A stretch of 64,000 bases of DNA from Bacteroidota bacterium (GCA_026391835.1 JAPLDF010000015.1:86836-150835), one strand, 5' to 3'; counted from the stretch's first letter, positions 53,938 through 63,725 are shown. The notes: generated by a model not told the origin, from the sequence alone. Translations and numbers: made by a program.

Positions 53938-54719
53938 TCGCATCAACGGTAAAACATCGTGTAACTTCATTCCCCGAAATACAGGAGAATAACCCTGGCC
54001 GGTTGTTTGTTTTTGCTGAATCCCGGTCAGGATCGACATGGCTGATCAACACCCTCGGTTCGCATGATGAAATAGGGTTGCTCGACGAGGTCATCAATCC
54101 TGATTACGCAAAAAACCTCCGGTTTGCTGCCATCGCCGGCAACCAGCCCATGCAGGAAACTGCCCTGCAAAGAATCGAAGAGCAGGTTTGCCGTTTAAAG
54201 GGGAAGTACAAAGGGTGCAAGATACTGTTTCCGCAGGCAGTGCGCTTTATCGACTTTTATGAATTCATCCTGAATTACAGGAATGCCTTTTTTATCATTC
54301 TTCACAGGAAAAACAGCATCCGGGCTGAAATTTCCGGGTTGATCGCCAATGAACATGCCCGGTGGCACCTTGCTGAAAAGATGGAAAAGCAGCAAATTTC
54401 CGTTGACCCTTCCTTCTTATATGAGAGACTTCTCTGGCGGAAACATTCCAAAGATTTTTGCATGAACATGCTGGTATCCTATTGCCCGAATGTCCTGACA
54501 GTTGAATACAGCGAACTCTTTCCAGGCATCCCTCAAACCCTGGGAAAGATCTCCGGCTTCCTCAACATTTCACCGCAGGGATACAGGTACAGCGGGGAGA
54601 TAAAATCGAGTCCGTTTCCATTGTCAGAATTAATAACCAATTACCAGGAGTGCCTTGATTTTTTCAAAGACAAACCCGGGTACTTGTCATTTTTTACAAA
54701 CGATGACTGTAAGGCATGA
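53934..54719 (+). CDS. Sulfotransferase family protein
   Basis: The 261-residue protein has the PAPS 5'-phosphosulfate loop S-R-S-G-S-T-W-L at about residues 30-37 and a later I-I-L-H-R-K-N-S-I-R-A-E-I-S block matching the 3'-phosphate-binding motif R-x-x-x-S. It is of the Stf0/general sulfotransferase type. It closes the plus-strand operon, coupled by ATGA to the preceding GT, so the acceptor is probably a sugar of the same chain. Convergent with the next gene. Confidence 0.8.
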   Translation: MIASTVKHRVTSFPEIQENNPGRLFVFAESRSGSTWLINTLGSHDEIGLLDEVINPDYAKNLRFAAIAGNQPMQETALQRIEEQVCRLKGKYKGCKILFPQAVRFIDFYEFILNYRNAFFIILHRKNSIRAEISGLIANEHARWHLAEKMEKQQISVDPSFLYERLLWRKHSKDFCMNMLVSYCPNVLTVEYSELFPGIPQTLGKISGFLNISPQGYRYSGEIKSSPFPLSELITNYQECLDFFKDKPGYLSFFTNDDCKA

Positions 54720-54752
54720 TTTGTCCTTGCAGGGAGATGGTGCCATTTGGTT

Positions 54753-55541
54753 TCAAAGACGCATTGAAAACCCTGATAAGCGACAAAGAGTTCTGTACAA
54801 ATCCTGCACGTATTCGGGCGTATTTCCATTTGACCGGCTTCTGTTTAATTCAGGGGAAATAAACCCAGCATCAAGTGAGACCTCCAGTTTCCCTGACAAT
54901 TCCGGTAAAATTTCCCTGGACAGGAGTTGTTCATAATGAATAAATATCATCCGGTTACGAACATCCTGATCAATCGTTTGAAAAAGCCGTTGATAACTGT
55001 TATACCATAATTGAAAAGCAATATCCCGGTCTATAAAAAAGCCATCGAGATAGTCAGCAGTTTGGCAATCTTTAAGAACACTTTCTACTGTTTTATCAGG
55101 TTCCCTGAACATGCAAATATAGACTACATCCTTGGCAAGATACCTGTTCCAGATTGGCAAGGTGAAATTAAACCGTGGATCCTTATACGCGAAAACCGGC
55201 ACAGCAAGCGCTTTCTGAATTCCCAAACCAATAGAATCATCGAAAGAATCTATCAACGTTTGTGACTCGATATAACTCAGCCAACGCTGGCCATACATGG
55301 GATTAAAAGGAGAACTCCTGTATGCAATCGATTCGGTCGTTTTCCTTACGTTTATGTAGTCATACTCAGATAATATTTTTTCATTAATCCCATTAATAAC
55401 ATCATTCTCAAAAAAACCTTTTGGATTGCTTTCCCTTGAAGGATAAAGATCCTCTCCCATAAAATAACCGGAATGGTAGAGAATTCCCCCCATCAAACTC
55501 GTTCCACTTCTTCCAAACCCTGAAATAATGCAATTTTTCAC
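54753..55541 (-). CDS. Sulfotransferase family protein
   Basis: The 262-residue protein starts with S-G-F-G-R-S-G-T-S-L-M (5'-PSB loop at about residues 7-16). The segment Y-I-C-M-F-R-E-P-D-K-T-V-E-S-V is the 3'-PB block and I-F-I-H-Y-E-Q-L-L the usual C-terminal block. The reading frame starts with GTG. It is the last gene of the minus-strand Wzm/Wzt operon and lies convergent to another sulfotransferase, with only 33 bases between stops. Confidence 0.85.
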   Translation of the reverse strand: MKNCIISGFGRSGTSLMGGILYHSGYFMGEDLYPSRESNPKGFFENDVINGINEKILSEYDYINVRKTTESIAYRSSPFNPMYGQRWLSYIESQTLIDSFDDSIGLGIQKALAVPVFAYKDPRFNFTLPIWNRYLAKDVVYICMFREPDKTVESVLKDCQTADYLDGFFIDRDIAFQLWYNSYQRLFQTIDQDVRNRMIFIHYEQLLSREILPELSGKLEVSLDAGFISPELNRSRSNGNTPEYVQDLYRTLCRLSGFSMRL

Positions 55542-55597
55542 GAAAAATGAATTACTTATGAATCTTAAATATTCCTACCATTTATTCAGGATGAATC

Positions 55598-56740
55598 TCA
55601 TTTAGTGCTGTCTTTTATTTGATGCTGAATAAATTTTGCCACCAGTTCATATGAATGCGCATTGGGGTGACCATCATTTTTAATAAAATATTTATCTCTT
55701 TCTTTTTCATCCTGAAAATCATTGATAATATTGCTTACAAACCAGACCGGAATATTTAGCTTTAACAAACTACTATAAAAAAAATCCAGCTCTTTTTTGT
55801 CGATCAGTTCACTATTTCGCTGGCTATCCCAGGCAATAATAGTCAGGCTAATTCCATTTGTTTGCAATATTTCCTTTGAGCGGTTGATGACCGCAACAGT
55901 TCTTAAAACATCATAGTGAGTTGGTTTTTTCCTTTCAGGTGAAAAAAGTGTCTTATACGTGAGTGAAGATTGCCACGCTTCGGTTAACCATACACTATTC
56001 AGAATCGTTTTTTGGCTTTTTTCAAAACGACCTGCCTTTAGAAGTTTATTCGAAACGAGTTCATATCTTGGACCATCAAGATCCCATTTATTGTATCCGG
56101 CACACCTGCGGATATGGTCAGGGATACAACTATAAAAAGCAATTGCCTTGCTAATCTTATTATTTCGGAGATCACCGTTTAACTTGCTTTCAATAATGGC
56201 CAGCATCTGATGCGGGCCATACCCGTGAAATCCATAATCAAACACTTTGTAGCGATGGCCGGCAAACTCATTAAAGTAAAAAGGCATTGTCGAACTGTCA
56301 GGGACTCCTTCCCCAAACGTGATCGAGCATCCAAAGAATATGGCAGCTTTGGTACTTTCATTGTTGGTATTCGGGACGAACCGCCTCCCATCTTTAATGG
56401 TGTAGGAAACATCATAAATCGGAATCCCATTCTGGGTATATTTCTTTGAAGTCACAACCGCAAATGGTTTAGGGACATACCCCAGCAATGAGGATTTCTG
56501 AAAATAGTCACCTTTTGAATATGAGCCTAAGTTGTATGCTTTTTCTTTATGTGTGTCAGATCTGATGTTCAAATACACTTCATAAAAAATAAGTGCAATG
56601 ATTATGGAGGAAAGGTTATAAAAAATTTGTTTGATTATTGTTTTCCGTGAAAATATGGCACAGATGATCAGGATAATGGACACAACAATGAGTGACAGTA
56701 AATACCTGTAATTAAACATGAATTCCGATATCACTTCCAT
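55598..56740 (-). CDS. Membrane-anchored SGNH hydrolase-like protein
   Basis: Two N-terminal helices (about 12-30 and 38-58) precede a periplasmic SGNH domain: F-F-G-C-S139-I-T-F-G-E-G-V carries the nucleophile and N-D356-G-H358-P-N-A-H the catalytic acid/base region. It is about 380 residues. Such proteins act as esterases or acyltransferases on polysaccharides. It lies between two sulfotransferases in the exporter operon, so it may remove or add acetyl on the same chain. Confidence 0.82.
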   Translation of the reverse strand: MEVISEFMFNYRYLLSLIVVSIILIICAIFSRKTIIKQIFYNLSSIIIALIFYEVYLNIRSDTHKEKAYNLGSYSKGDYFQKSSLLGYVPKPFAVVTSKKYTQNGIPIYDVSYTIKDGRRFVPNTNNESTKAAIFFGCSITFGEGVPDSSTMPFYFNEFAGHRYKVFDYGFHGYGPHQMLAIIESKLNGDLRNNKISKAIAFYSCIPDHIRRCAGYNKWDLDGPRYELVSNKLLKAGRFEKSQKTILNSVWLTEAWQSSLTYKTLFSPERKKPTHYDVLRTVAVINRSKEILQTNGISLTIIAWDSQRNSELIDKKELDFFYSSLLKLNIPVWFVSNIINDFQDEKERDKYFIKNDGHPNAHSYELVAKFIQHQIKDSTK

Positions 56741-56782
56741 GTCAACTCATTTTTCGAAAATGCCTTCATCTTAGCGCATCAA

Positions 56783-57325
56783 TTATTGGATATGTGATTT
56801 GTTTTTATGGGGGAATGGCCTGTCAGGGATTTCCCTGCATTTCAGAAAATTACATAGTTCAGGCCAGCCGTCTCCTTTGTCCCACGAAACAACCAGTACT
56901 TTTTCCGGTGCGTTTTTAAAGTAGTTCAATACATCTGCGTGATGCTTCAGGTAAAAGGCGATATGATGGTCCTTGTGACCGTCTGGCATCTCATGCCCAT
57001 ACACTATTTTCCTGGCTTCTGTAGGCCCTGTAAGTTCGGCATGGCGGCAAAGACTGTCAAACCAGGTTTCCGGGTCCTTCCGTTCCGTCAGGATGAACCT
57101 TGAACCGGGATAACGGTGATCCATTTCGCGGTAAAGCAATGGCCAGGGCCAATCCTCAAAACTGTCGAAAAGATCGCTCACCCTGAATATTTCACGGTAA
57201 TCGCCCCTCGAAAAATCCTGCAACAGTTTCAGGTCAAACGAGGTGTTGTTAAATCCCAGTATTTTGAGACACTCTCCAAGTGTTTTTGTCCCGGTTTTAT
57301 TCAACCCGGTTCCGAATACTTTCAT
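56783..57325 (-). CDS. Sulfotransferase-like P-loop protein
   Basis: This short 180-residue protein has F-G-T-G-L-N-K-T-G-T-K-T-L at the N-terminus, the P-loop of the Sulfotransfer_4-like family, and R-F-I-L-T-E-R-K-D-P-E-T-W as the later conserved block. V-V-S-W-D-K-G-D-G-W is the typical C-terminal element. It is among the smallest members of the family. It follows the GT gene by 12 bases. Confidence 0.8.
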   Translation of the reverse strand: MKVFGTGLNKTGTKTLGECLKILGFNNTSFDLKLLQDFSRGDYREIFRVSDLFDSFEDWPWPLLYREMDHRYPGSRFILTERKDPETWFDSLCRHAELTGPTEARKIVYGHEMPDGHKDHHIAFYLKHHADVLNYFKNAPEKVLVVSWDKGDGWPELCNFLKCREIPDRPFPHKNKSHIQ

Positions 57326-57337
57326 ACATGGATATGG

Positions 57338-58096
57338 TTACTTTTTATATTGACTTCTCGGATCAGACGCGGTATAGGTTGCATCCCACCGTCGCAGCCC
57401 CTTTTTATCGGAAGCGCCCCTGCCGGGGGAATCATTGAAACTGCAAAGCTGCCCGGTGCTGATGAGCATGGCTGTGAATCCCTTGAAATAATTCCTCCTG
57501 TTGATGCTTGAAACCTGGTAATTTGACACCAGGTACTCATCGGTGTCCAATCCCTTTAAGACATTGTTCCAGTGAGAGGCCGGCGCGCAACGGAAACAGG
57601 CATTGGCGCGCCCCATCTGGCTTACATCGTTCTCTGCTGACGGGTATGCGTGGCCACCGTGCAGCAATTGGTTCAAATGCGGATTGTGTATGGCACATCC
57701 GGTGAACAGTCCGTAGCGCAACCCATTCGGGGAAATTTTACCATAATATTCCTGCATGGCTTCGGTTAAAACCGATATCGTGCCAGGCAAAAAACCATGA
57801 TCATCTTCCACAATGCAGATGTATTCTGGCGCATACAACTCCTGCCCCAGCTGAAGGCACATATTGCTGGCATGGGCGGCCGACATGTTGGATGATAAAA
57901 TCAGGAAAAAGTCATCGTCCTTGTTGAGGTCAAGGAGGTAATCCCACTTTTCATCGCGACCATTCACGGATGAATCCTGAACGATCAGCCGTGCATCGTT
58001 ACGCTTTGTCTCTTCAACAATTCCCGGCAAGGTCTCCCTGACAACATCGAGCCGTTCAAATGTCCTGTAAATTGTTAAAAAATTTGTTTTGTCCAT
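57338..58096 (-). CDS. GT-A-like glycosyltransferase
   Basis: A 252-residue single-domain protein with I-Y-R-T-F-E-R-L-D-V-V as a GT2-like N-terminal strand and I-V-E-D-D-H-G-F as the probable metal-binding site. The sequence is otherwise divergent from GT2 enzymes in the locus, so the assignment rests on strand pattern and the acidic motif. It lies between two sulfotransferases in the operon. Confidence 0.6.
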   Translation of the reverse strand: MDKTNFLTIYRTFERLDVVRETLPGIVEETKRNDARLIVQDSSVNGRDEKWDYLLDLNKDDDFFLILSSNMSAAHASNMCLQLGQELYAPEYICIVEDDHGFLPGTISVLTEAMQEYYGKISPNGLRYGLFTGCAIHNPHLNQLLHGGHAYPSAENDVSQMGRANACFRCAPASHWNNVLKGLDTDEYLVSNYQVSSINRRNYFKGFTAMLISTGQLCSFNDSPGRGASDKKGLRRWDATYTASDPRSQYKK

Positions 58097-58182
58097 GATG
58101 TTCAGATGTTCATCTAAATTCTATATTCAATCTTCAGCATTCATCCCCTGAATTGTTCGCAAGTATAACCAATGTTTTTGGA

Positions 58183-59697
58183 TTAGTCAGGAACTTCAAA
58201 TGTATAATTAAGAAATTCAACGTCTTTTGAATAAATTTCGCCTACTGTTTTTCTTGTTTCATCATCATAAAATTGACTGTAATGAAGTTCTCCTGTCTTT
58301 CCCCCCTGAATGTGAAGGTTCCCCAATTCAGGAAAGCCAATTTGCCTGGAGATTTCCTTCAGGTCATCATTTCTTGTTTCATATTTCCCAGCATAATCAA
58401 CAAGTATCTCATTGTTGTCACCTGAAATATAGTCCATATTGCTGAGATAAAACCCATGATATTTGAAAAAACCAGATCCCCTCGATCCTGATAATTCCCT
58501 GATATAATCCCGGAATGTCATTTCTGCCGGTATGCTGTTTATTCTTTTTCTATACATATACAGCGAAACCATCCTGTCCCAGGGATTCCGGGTAAGGGTA
58601 AATTTGTACATGCTGCCCCATAAACGCTCTCCAACCTGCTTCTTCATGATTTTCGCCGGAATATGATTCGCGATTATTTGAGGTTGTGCGTATTTTTTAT
58701 CAATTAAATTATTTTTTCCATATGCGACACCATACCGGAGTCCAAGTTCAACCTTAATGCTGCTGCTTGATGTCCTGGGAATGTCAACATACCAGAAGCG
58801 AAATAAATTCAAATCATGCCGAACGATATTTGGTAATGGGAGGTCAAAATGTGCCGGCGATTTCGCTATGTTTTCAGGCAACGTTGAATGGCTGAAATCA
58901 TACCATTTCCTGAAAACCTCATCTATCTTTTCCAGTGCGTAAAAATGCCTGAAATACCTGGAATCACAAATTGTTTGAAGATAATCAAATGGTAAAGTCA
59001 GGTGATCGCACATCATTTTGATACCCGGAGCAGGTTCCACGTGATTCTTTGCTTCAGTACCGGGATCCCTTTTTTTCGAAAAATTAAAAAATCCGGCTAT
59101 TTGATCAGAAAAATTCTGTTGCAGGAGTTCCCGTTTAACCAACAACAACGAAATATTATCTTTTGAAAACAATGCAAAGCCCGATTCAGGAAATGGAATT
59201 TCATATACATCAATCTTAAAAGCCGGCTCAATCATCCTTTCAAACCACTTGATTCTCCTCTCATGGTTATATGTTTCAAGAAACTGGTCTCTGAGTTTAT
59301 CAACTTCCTCAACAGCAGGCAACAACGTTTCGTTTTGCAACAAGGAGCATCTCCCGGATAAAAACTGATGTACATTTTCCGATACCGGTTCAGAAACCAG
59401 GGTAACAATTTTCAGTGGCCCTTTCCCGACCATTGCATATCGAAAAAGCCTTCTGATACGCCAATCTGTATTGCGGGGATGAAAATAGTTTGTCTGAAGG
59501 ATAACTCCCGAATACAAAAACGAGAACTCACTGAGGATGGATTCATTAATTGTATCAGGCGTAAAAAAAAGAAGGGGAGTTAAAGCATTTAACTGCTTGT
59601 CAAAATCCCTGGCTGCCCTGCTTGCGAACAGAAAATCCTTCACCCAAAAGAACCATCGCAGAAAATATCCGGTGAAACAAAAACGTTTGCCGCTCAT
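58183..59697 (-). CDS. Carbohydrate sulfotransferase (Sulfotransfer_2 type) with long N-terminal domain
   Basis: The C-terminal 200 residues match the PF03567 family of carbohydrate sulfotransferases (chondroitin/heparan type): V-D-I-P-R-T-S-S-S-S-I as the 5'-PSB loop, L-T-R-N-P-W-D-R-M-V-S-L-Y as the 3'-PB block and H-Y-S-Q-F-Y-D-D-E-T-R near the end. The N-terminal roughly 300 residues are not recognised; they may bind the acceptor. It follows the Wzt gene by about 96 bases. This is the clearest carbohydrate sulfotransferase in the window. Confidence 0.88.
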   Translation of the reverse strand: MSGKRFCFTGYFLRWFFWVKDFLFASRAARDFDKQLNALTPLLFFTPDTINESILSEFSFLYSGVILQTNYFHPRNTDWRIRRLFRYAMVGKGPLKIVTLVSEPVSENVHQFLSGRCSLLQNETLLPAVEEVDKLRDQFLETYNHERRIKWFERMIEPAFKIDVYEIPFPESGFALFSKDNISLLLVKRELLQQNFSDQIAGFFNFSKKRDPGTEAKNHVEPAPGIKMMCDHLTLPFDYLQTICDSRYFRHFYALEKIDEVFRKWYDFSHSTLPENIAKSPAHFDLPLPNIVRHDLNLFRFWYVDIPRTSSSSIKVELGLRYGVAYGKNNLIDKKYAQPQIIANHIPAKIMKKQVGERLWGSMYKFTLTRNPWDRMVSLYMYRKRINSIPAEMTFRDYIRELSGSRGSGFFKYHGFYLSNMDYISGDNNEILVDYAGKYETRNDDLKEISRQIGFPELGNLHIQGGKTGELHYSQFYDDETRKTVGEIYSKDVEFLNYTFEVPD

Positions 59698-59793
59698 GAA
59701 AAATTAAAATAATGAATCGGCATCTGAGTAATTCCAAACACCGGTTCCGGACCAACAAATATCTTCAGGTTAGGTTGAAATGATCAATGCCGC

Positions 59794-61173
59794 TTACTTT
59801 TCCGGTGTGATTTCAATAGTAAAACCTGCATCGAAAAAGCCACCGCGGTCAACACCCTTCTCGCCAAGGACCTGGAAAACATCGATATCCGCGCCCTTAT
59901 AAACAATCTCCTCCCCTCCTTCACTTTTCCTTTTAATGGTAATTCCTATAAAATAAGAGGCGGGAATCAGCGAACACCTGAATCTCCATTTAACCCCCAA
60001 TATATCTCCGGCTTTATAATATTCCCGGGAAAAACCATTGCAATTTGGAAAATATCTCCATGTCACAACCACGCCCAATTCTGTTTTAAAACCTATCCCC
60101 TGGTTGATATGACCAATGTCTTCAGAAAAATTAATTTTATACGAAATGATATAATCTTCCCCGGGAATGATGCAATTTACCTCTGTTCCCAGAGAATTTT
60201 CTATCCGGACCGATGAAATATCAAGATTGGCATTCCTGGTTATTACTGTACTTTTAGGATTAAAATTATCAATAAAATAAGCCTCACTTTTTGTCAGAAT
60301 TTCAGGTGATGATACCTTGGTATTAATCGGCAGCAACTCTTCAATAGGTTGATTATCTGTATCTTCATCCACCACGTCATCACCTGGTGTCAGTTCCCTG
60401 TAGTCATTCAGCAACCGCTCCCGCTGGTATGGATGGGAAAAGATAAACTTCTGGTAATTCATGGTCACAAACTTAGGTGGTCCATCCAATACAACCTGTC
60501 CGTTATAGATCATTATCGCCCGGGTACACAATTGATTGATGTTCTGTGCCGCATGCGAAACAAACAATATCGTTTTGCCTGCCTGGAAAAACTCCTCAAT
60601 TTTGGCAAAACTTTTCCGGCGAAACAACTCATCGCCTACACTGAGTATTTCATCAATAATAAGAATATCAGGGTTGATGTTCACGGAAACTGCAAAGGAG
60701 AGGCGTGCTTTCATCCCGGAGGAATACGTTTTAAGCGGCTGGTGAATGAAATCGCCTATTTCGGCAAAATCAAGTATTTTAGCCAGCACCTCTTCGGTAT
60801 CTTTACGGGAGTATCCGAGAATGCTGTTGTAAAAATAGATGTTTTCAAGCCCGCTGAATTCAGGATTGAAGCCGGCGCCAAGTTCCAGCAATGGCACTAC
60901 ATTTCCGGTAACATCCACGGAACCGGATGTTGGCGGAATGATCCCGGCAATGATCTTAAGGAGGGTTGATTTGCCTGAACCGTTCATGCCGACGATCCCC
61001 AGGATCTCCCCTTTTGCAACCTGTAAATCTATCCCGTTAAGGGCATAAAACTCTTTATGATACTTTTTTTTAAACGGGTGCAATGCCTCTTTCATCCGCT
61101 CCTGTTTGCTATTGAAAAGCTTGTACTTTTTCGAAACGTTTGAGAGGGAAATAACGATATCATTGTCAGTCAT
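59794..61173 (-). CDS. wzt: Polysaccharide ABC exporter ATPase with C-terminal glycan-binding domain (Wzt)
   Basis: The ATPase core has Walker A G-M-N-G-S-G-K-S-T near residues 62-70, signature Y-S-S-G-M-K-A-R-L and Walker B I-L-I-I-D-E-I-L, with the TagH/Wzt-type lid. Residues about 285-459 form an extra beta-sandwich (I-S-S-V-R-I-E-N-S, E-D-Y-I-I-S-Y-K-I-N-F) as in Wzt proteins that recognise the chain's terminal cap. The start at MTDNDIVISL (rather than a GTG two codons upstream) leaves 27 bases after the Wzm stop. It exports the chain with the upstream Wzm. Confidence 0.92.
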   Translation of the reverse strand: MTDNDIVISLSNVSKKYKLFNSKQERMKEALHPFKKKYHKEFYALNGIDLQVAKGEILGIVGMNGSGKSTLLKIIAGIIPPTSGSVDVTGNVVPLLELGAGFNPEFSGLENIYFYNSILGYSRKDTEEVLAKILDFAEIGDFIHQPLKTYSSGMKARLSFAVSVNINPDILIIDEILSVGDELFRRKSFAKIEEFFQAGKTILFVSHAAQNINQLCTRAIMIYNGQVVLDGPPKFVTMNYQKFIFSHPYQRERLLNDYRELTPGDDVVDEDTDNQPIEELLPINTKVSSPEILTKSEAYFIDNFNPKSTVITRNANLDISSVRIENSLGTEVNCIIPGEDYIISYKINFSEDIGHINQGIGFKTELGVVVTWRYFPNCNGFSREYYKAGDILGVKWRFRCSLIPASYFIGITIKRKSEGGEEIVYKGADIDVFQVLGEKGVDRGGFFDAGFTIEITPEK

Positions 61174-61200
61174 ACACACGAACGGGAAGTAAAAATGGAA

Positions 61201-62028
61201 CTATGAGGTTGCCACATCGGCAAAATGCGGCCTGAGCTTTTTAAACACGGTTACACCGGCAACCAATACAATAAGGCAGAAAGTCCAGAAATACAATGTC
61301 AGCACCGGGTGGGTCCAGAAACCCTGGTGGTTTGTCAGGCTTTCACGGTACCCGTTTACAATATAAAAAATAGGGTTTAATTTAAGAATAAGCTGGTTGC
61401 TCAGAGGCAGCCCCTGCATATTCCAGAAAATGGGTGTCAGGAAGAACATTGCCTGGATAATTATTCCAACGATGTTGCTGATGTCAGGAAAGAACAGGAA
61501 GATGGAAGAGGTAAGCCAACCAAGGGATATCATCAGTACCGAAAGCGCAACGATATAGTAAATCAGCTGGAACCAGAACAGCTGGGGGTATATATGGTTG
61601 ACCAACAGGATCACGAAACAGATCACCAGCACAATTCCATGGACCATCAGGTGTGAAAATACGGTAACGATGGGCAATACAGCCACCCTGAAATTCACCT
61701 TCTTCAGCAGGAATGAGTGATCGCTGATGCAGAAGGTAATGCTGCGGAGTGTCTGGCTGAAAAAGTCGTAAGCAATATAACCCGTGATGAGGTAAACGAC
61801 AAAGGGAACTGCTTCGGGGTTCGTACTGCCATAGCGGCTGCCAAAGACAAGGTAGAGAATTACAACAAATGCCAATGGATCAAGTATAACCCAGACAAAA
61901 CCGAAAAAATTGCTGATGTACTTTTTTTCAAAATCCCTCAGACTTAAATTCAATATCAGCATGCGGTTTACATATAGCTGATAGAAGAAATCAATGGACT
62001 CTTTCAGAAACTGTCGGATACTCTTCAT
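61201..62028 (-). CDS. wzm: Polysaccharide ABC exporter permease (Wzm)
   Basis: This 275-residue ABC-2 permease has six helices and the family blocks L-R-D-F-E-K-K-Y-I-S-N-F-F-G-F-V-W and L-P-L-S-N-Q-L-I-L-K-L-N-P-I-F-Y-I-V-N-G-Y-R. Such permeases, with Wzt, move undecaprenyl-linked polysaccharide across the inner membrane. It is first in a minus-strand operon with four modifying enzymes behind it, suggesting the modifications act on its cargo. Confidence 0.93.
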   Translation of the reverse strand: MKSIRQFLKESIDFFYQLYVNRMLILNLSLRDFEKKYISNFFGFVWVILDPLAFVVILYLVFGSRYGSTNPEAVPFVVYLITGYIAYDFFSQTLRSITFCISDHSFLLKKVNFRVAVLPIVTVFSHLMVHGIVLVICFVILLVNHIYPQLFWFQLIYYIVALSVLMISLGWLTSSIFLFFPDISNIVGIIIQAMFFLTPIFWNMQGLPLSNQLILKLNPIFYIVNGYRESLTNHQGFWTHPVLTLYFWTFCLIVLVAGVTVFKKLRPHFADVATS

Positions 62029-62077
62029 GCAGGATACGTGGGAGCTGGTTGGAACCGAGATGTTGGATTAAGCAAAT

Positions 62078-62110
62078 AAAAAGCCCGTCTACAAATGTAT
62101 CCGGGCTTTT
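62078..62110 (-). terminator. Rho-independent terminator
   Basis: AAAAGCCCG and CGGGCTTTT arms around a 14-base loop, followed on the minus strand by a T-rich tail. It lies just beyond the stop of the tail-fibre-like gene and upstream of wzm, so it separates the two units. Confidence 0.75.
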
Positions 62111-62139
62111 CATCTGATCTAACAGAAATAGATATGCGA

Positions 62140-62955
62140 CTATTTTTCAAGACTGCTTACGCGTACTTTCAGTGCATCGTTTTCTTTCTTGAGGTCGATC
62201 ATATACAGTGTGAGTTCCTCAACCTTCTGGAGAAGGGTAGCATTCATGTCACCAAGGTTCAGACCTTTTTCGGTAACTTCGGTTGCGCTGGGAACTTCTG
62301 GTAAATGTTTGTTGATGTTGATATAGTTTTCAACATCATACAATGACATTAATTTGTAGTCATTGCTGAAAACGAAATCGGGGAAACCAGCGAGGGTAAC
62401 TTCAACTTCTTTGCAGGTAACTTTACCGTTAACGGCAAGTTTAATGCCAGAACCAACAGAAGTTACACCAATACCAACGGATCCGCTACCAGCAGTAGCA
62501 CCATTCATGAAATACACGTTGCCGTTATTTTTGAATGTAGCGGTAGAAATACCTGATTGCATTTCAAATGCTCCGGTATTCAAATCAACAAACAAGAAAT
62601 TCAGTGTACCTAAACTGCTTTTCAGTGTCTGTAACATTTCGTAGTGGGTATTGTCACGGTTATACCTGAGTACGTTCCTGTAGAATGTACCAGCTGTTCC
62701 AAGATGTCTCATGTCATACTGACCTAAAGTATAAGGACCAGTTCCGGCAGGAACCGTAACATCAGTATTCAGAATTAAGGAAGCAGGGCCTGAAGGATCA
62801 GATACCATGATGTCTCCTGTAAGAGCAGCACCTGTTACACCAATACCAACATTACCTGTTGTCATGAGCCACTGGCTGCCTGTACCACCTGACCACTGAG
62901 CATATGACATTGAACCAAAAAGGACGAGAACTAAAACTACTAATAACTTTTTCAT
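62140..62955 (-). CDS. Secreted tail-fibre-like protein (GNVGIG type)
   Basis: A signal peptide (MKKLLVVLVLVLFGSMSYAQ) precedes S-Q-W-L-M-T-T-G-N-V-G-I-G and further G-x-V-G-I-G units, then K-L-A-V-N-G-K-V-T-C-K-E-V-E-V, N-K-H-L-P-E-V-P-S-A and a C-terminal coiled coil (L-L-Q-K-V-E-E-L-T-L-Y-M-I-D-L-K-K-E-N). This is a Bacteroidetes surface-protein type that resembles phage tail fibre and trimeric fibres and usually ends in a coiled-coil trimerisation segment. No peptidase-chaperone motif is apparent. Function unknown; likely surface or extracellular. Confidence 0.8.
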   Translation of the reverse strand: MKKLLVVLVLVLFGSMSYAQWSGGTGSQWLMTTGNVGIGVTGAALTGDIMVSDPSGPASLILNTDVTVPAGTGPYTLGQYDMRHLGTAGTFYRNVLRYNRDNTHYEMLQTLKSSLGTLNFLFVDLNTGAFEMQSGISTATFKNNGNVYFMNGATAGSGSVGIGVTSVGSGIKLAVNGKVTCKEVEVTLAGFPDFVFSNDYKLMSLYDVENYININKHLPEVPSATEVTEKGLNLGDMNATLLQKVEELTLYMIDLKKENDALKVRVSSLEK

Positions 62956-63034
62956 AATATATATTTTTTGAAATTTATTGTTGACTGAAATAATTTATTG
63001 ATTGTTAGTATTCACCACGATGATGGGGAAAACT

Positions 63035-63697
63035 TCACAACCGCAGCACCCTCATGGTTTCAGCCCGGTAAGCATAGGCAACCGGTATGAGGTTATAACT
63101 GGCATGAACCTGTTTACGGGTAACTTCGTGCAGAAGGCGGCTGTCAACAGCCACTTTCCTTTGTTGCTCGGGGGTTACCCCTGATAATTCATTGGATGAA
63201 GCGTTAAAACTTCCCTGTTCGGCATCTCCGGCATGGAGCAAACCCTTTGTGTGGGTCGGGAAAGGTTTGAACATGTCATATGCGGTGGCGAGGGTCGCCT
63301 GTTCTTCAATCTTATTATTTTCTTCAATGGTTACAAGCGTGACCTCTTTTTTCTGACGTTTTCCATTTTTAGACCGGGGTTCAATGGAAGCATACAGGAA
63401 CCCTCCGTTGGAAATTCTTGTACCCGGGTGGAACACAATGGATTCACCGGCAACAAGTGTAACGGTACCTTTCTTTTCAACACTCACCTTGCTGTTTGCA
63501 CCGCAAATGGTGAGATTGGCTTCGGCATGTGAATTTTGAACCTGGCCTGCAGAAACTGATATGGTGTAGCCTGTTGAAGGTTCATTGTTCTGAGGATTGT
63601 TTCCGGAACCATACAATACGGTCGTACTTCCCTGTGCGGTGACAGAGCAGGTCAAGGCAATGAAAACGAAACCTTTAAACCAGTGAAAGTACTTCAT
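63035..63697 (-). CDS. Secreted protein with 3-coathanger-stack-like region
   Basis: A signal peptide (MKYFHWFKGFVFIALTCSVTAQ) is followed by a beta-rich stretch with G-E-S-I-V-F-H-P-G-T-R-I-S-N-G-G, a motif seen in Bacteroidetes surface proteins (3-coathanger-stack type), and a less ordered C-terminus. No enzyme motif. It has its own promoter and is divergent from nothing in the window. Confidence 0.6.
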   Translation of the reverse strand: MKYFHWFKGFVFIALTCSVTAQGSTTVLYGSGNNPQNNEPSTGYTISVSAGQVQNSHAEANLTICGANSKVSVEKKGTVTLVAGESIVFHPGTRISNGGFLYASIEPRSKNGKRQKKEVTLVTIEENNKIEEQATLATAYDMFKPFPTHTKGLLHAGDAEQGSFNASSNELSGVTPEQQRKVAVDSRLLHEVTRKQVHASYNLIPVAYAYRAETMRVLRL

Positions 63698-63725
63698 ATC
63701 CTCAATAATTCAACAATTAACCCTA

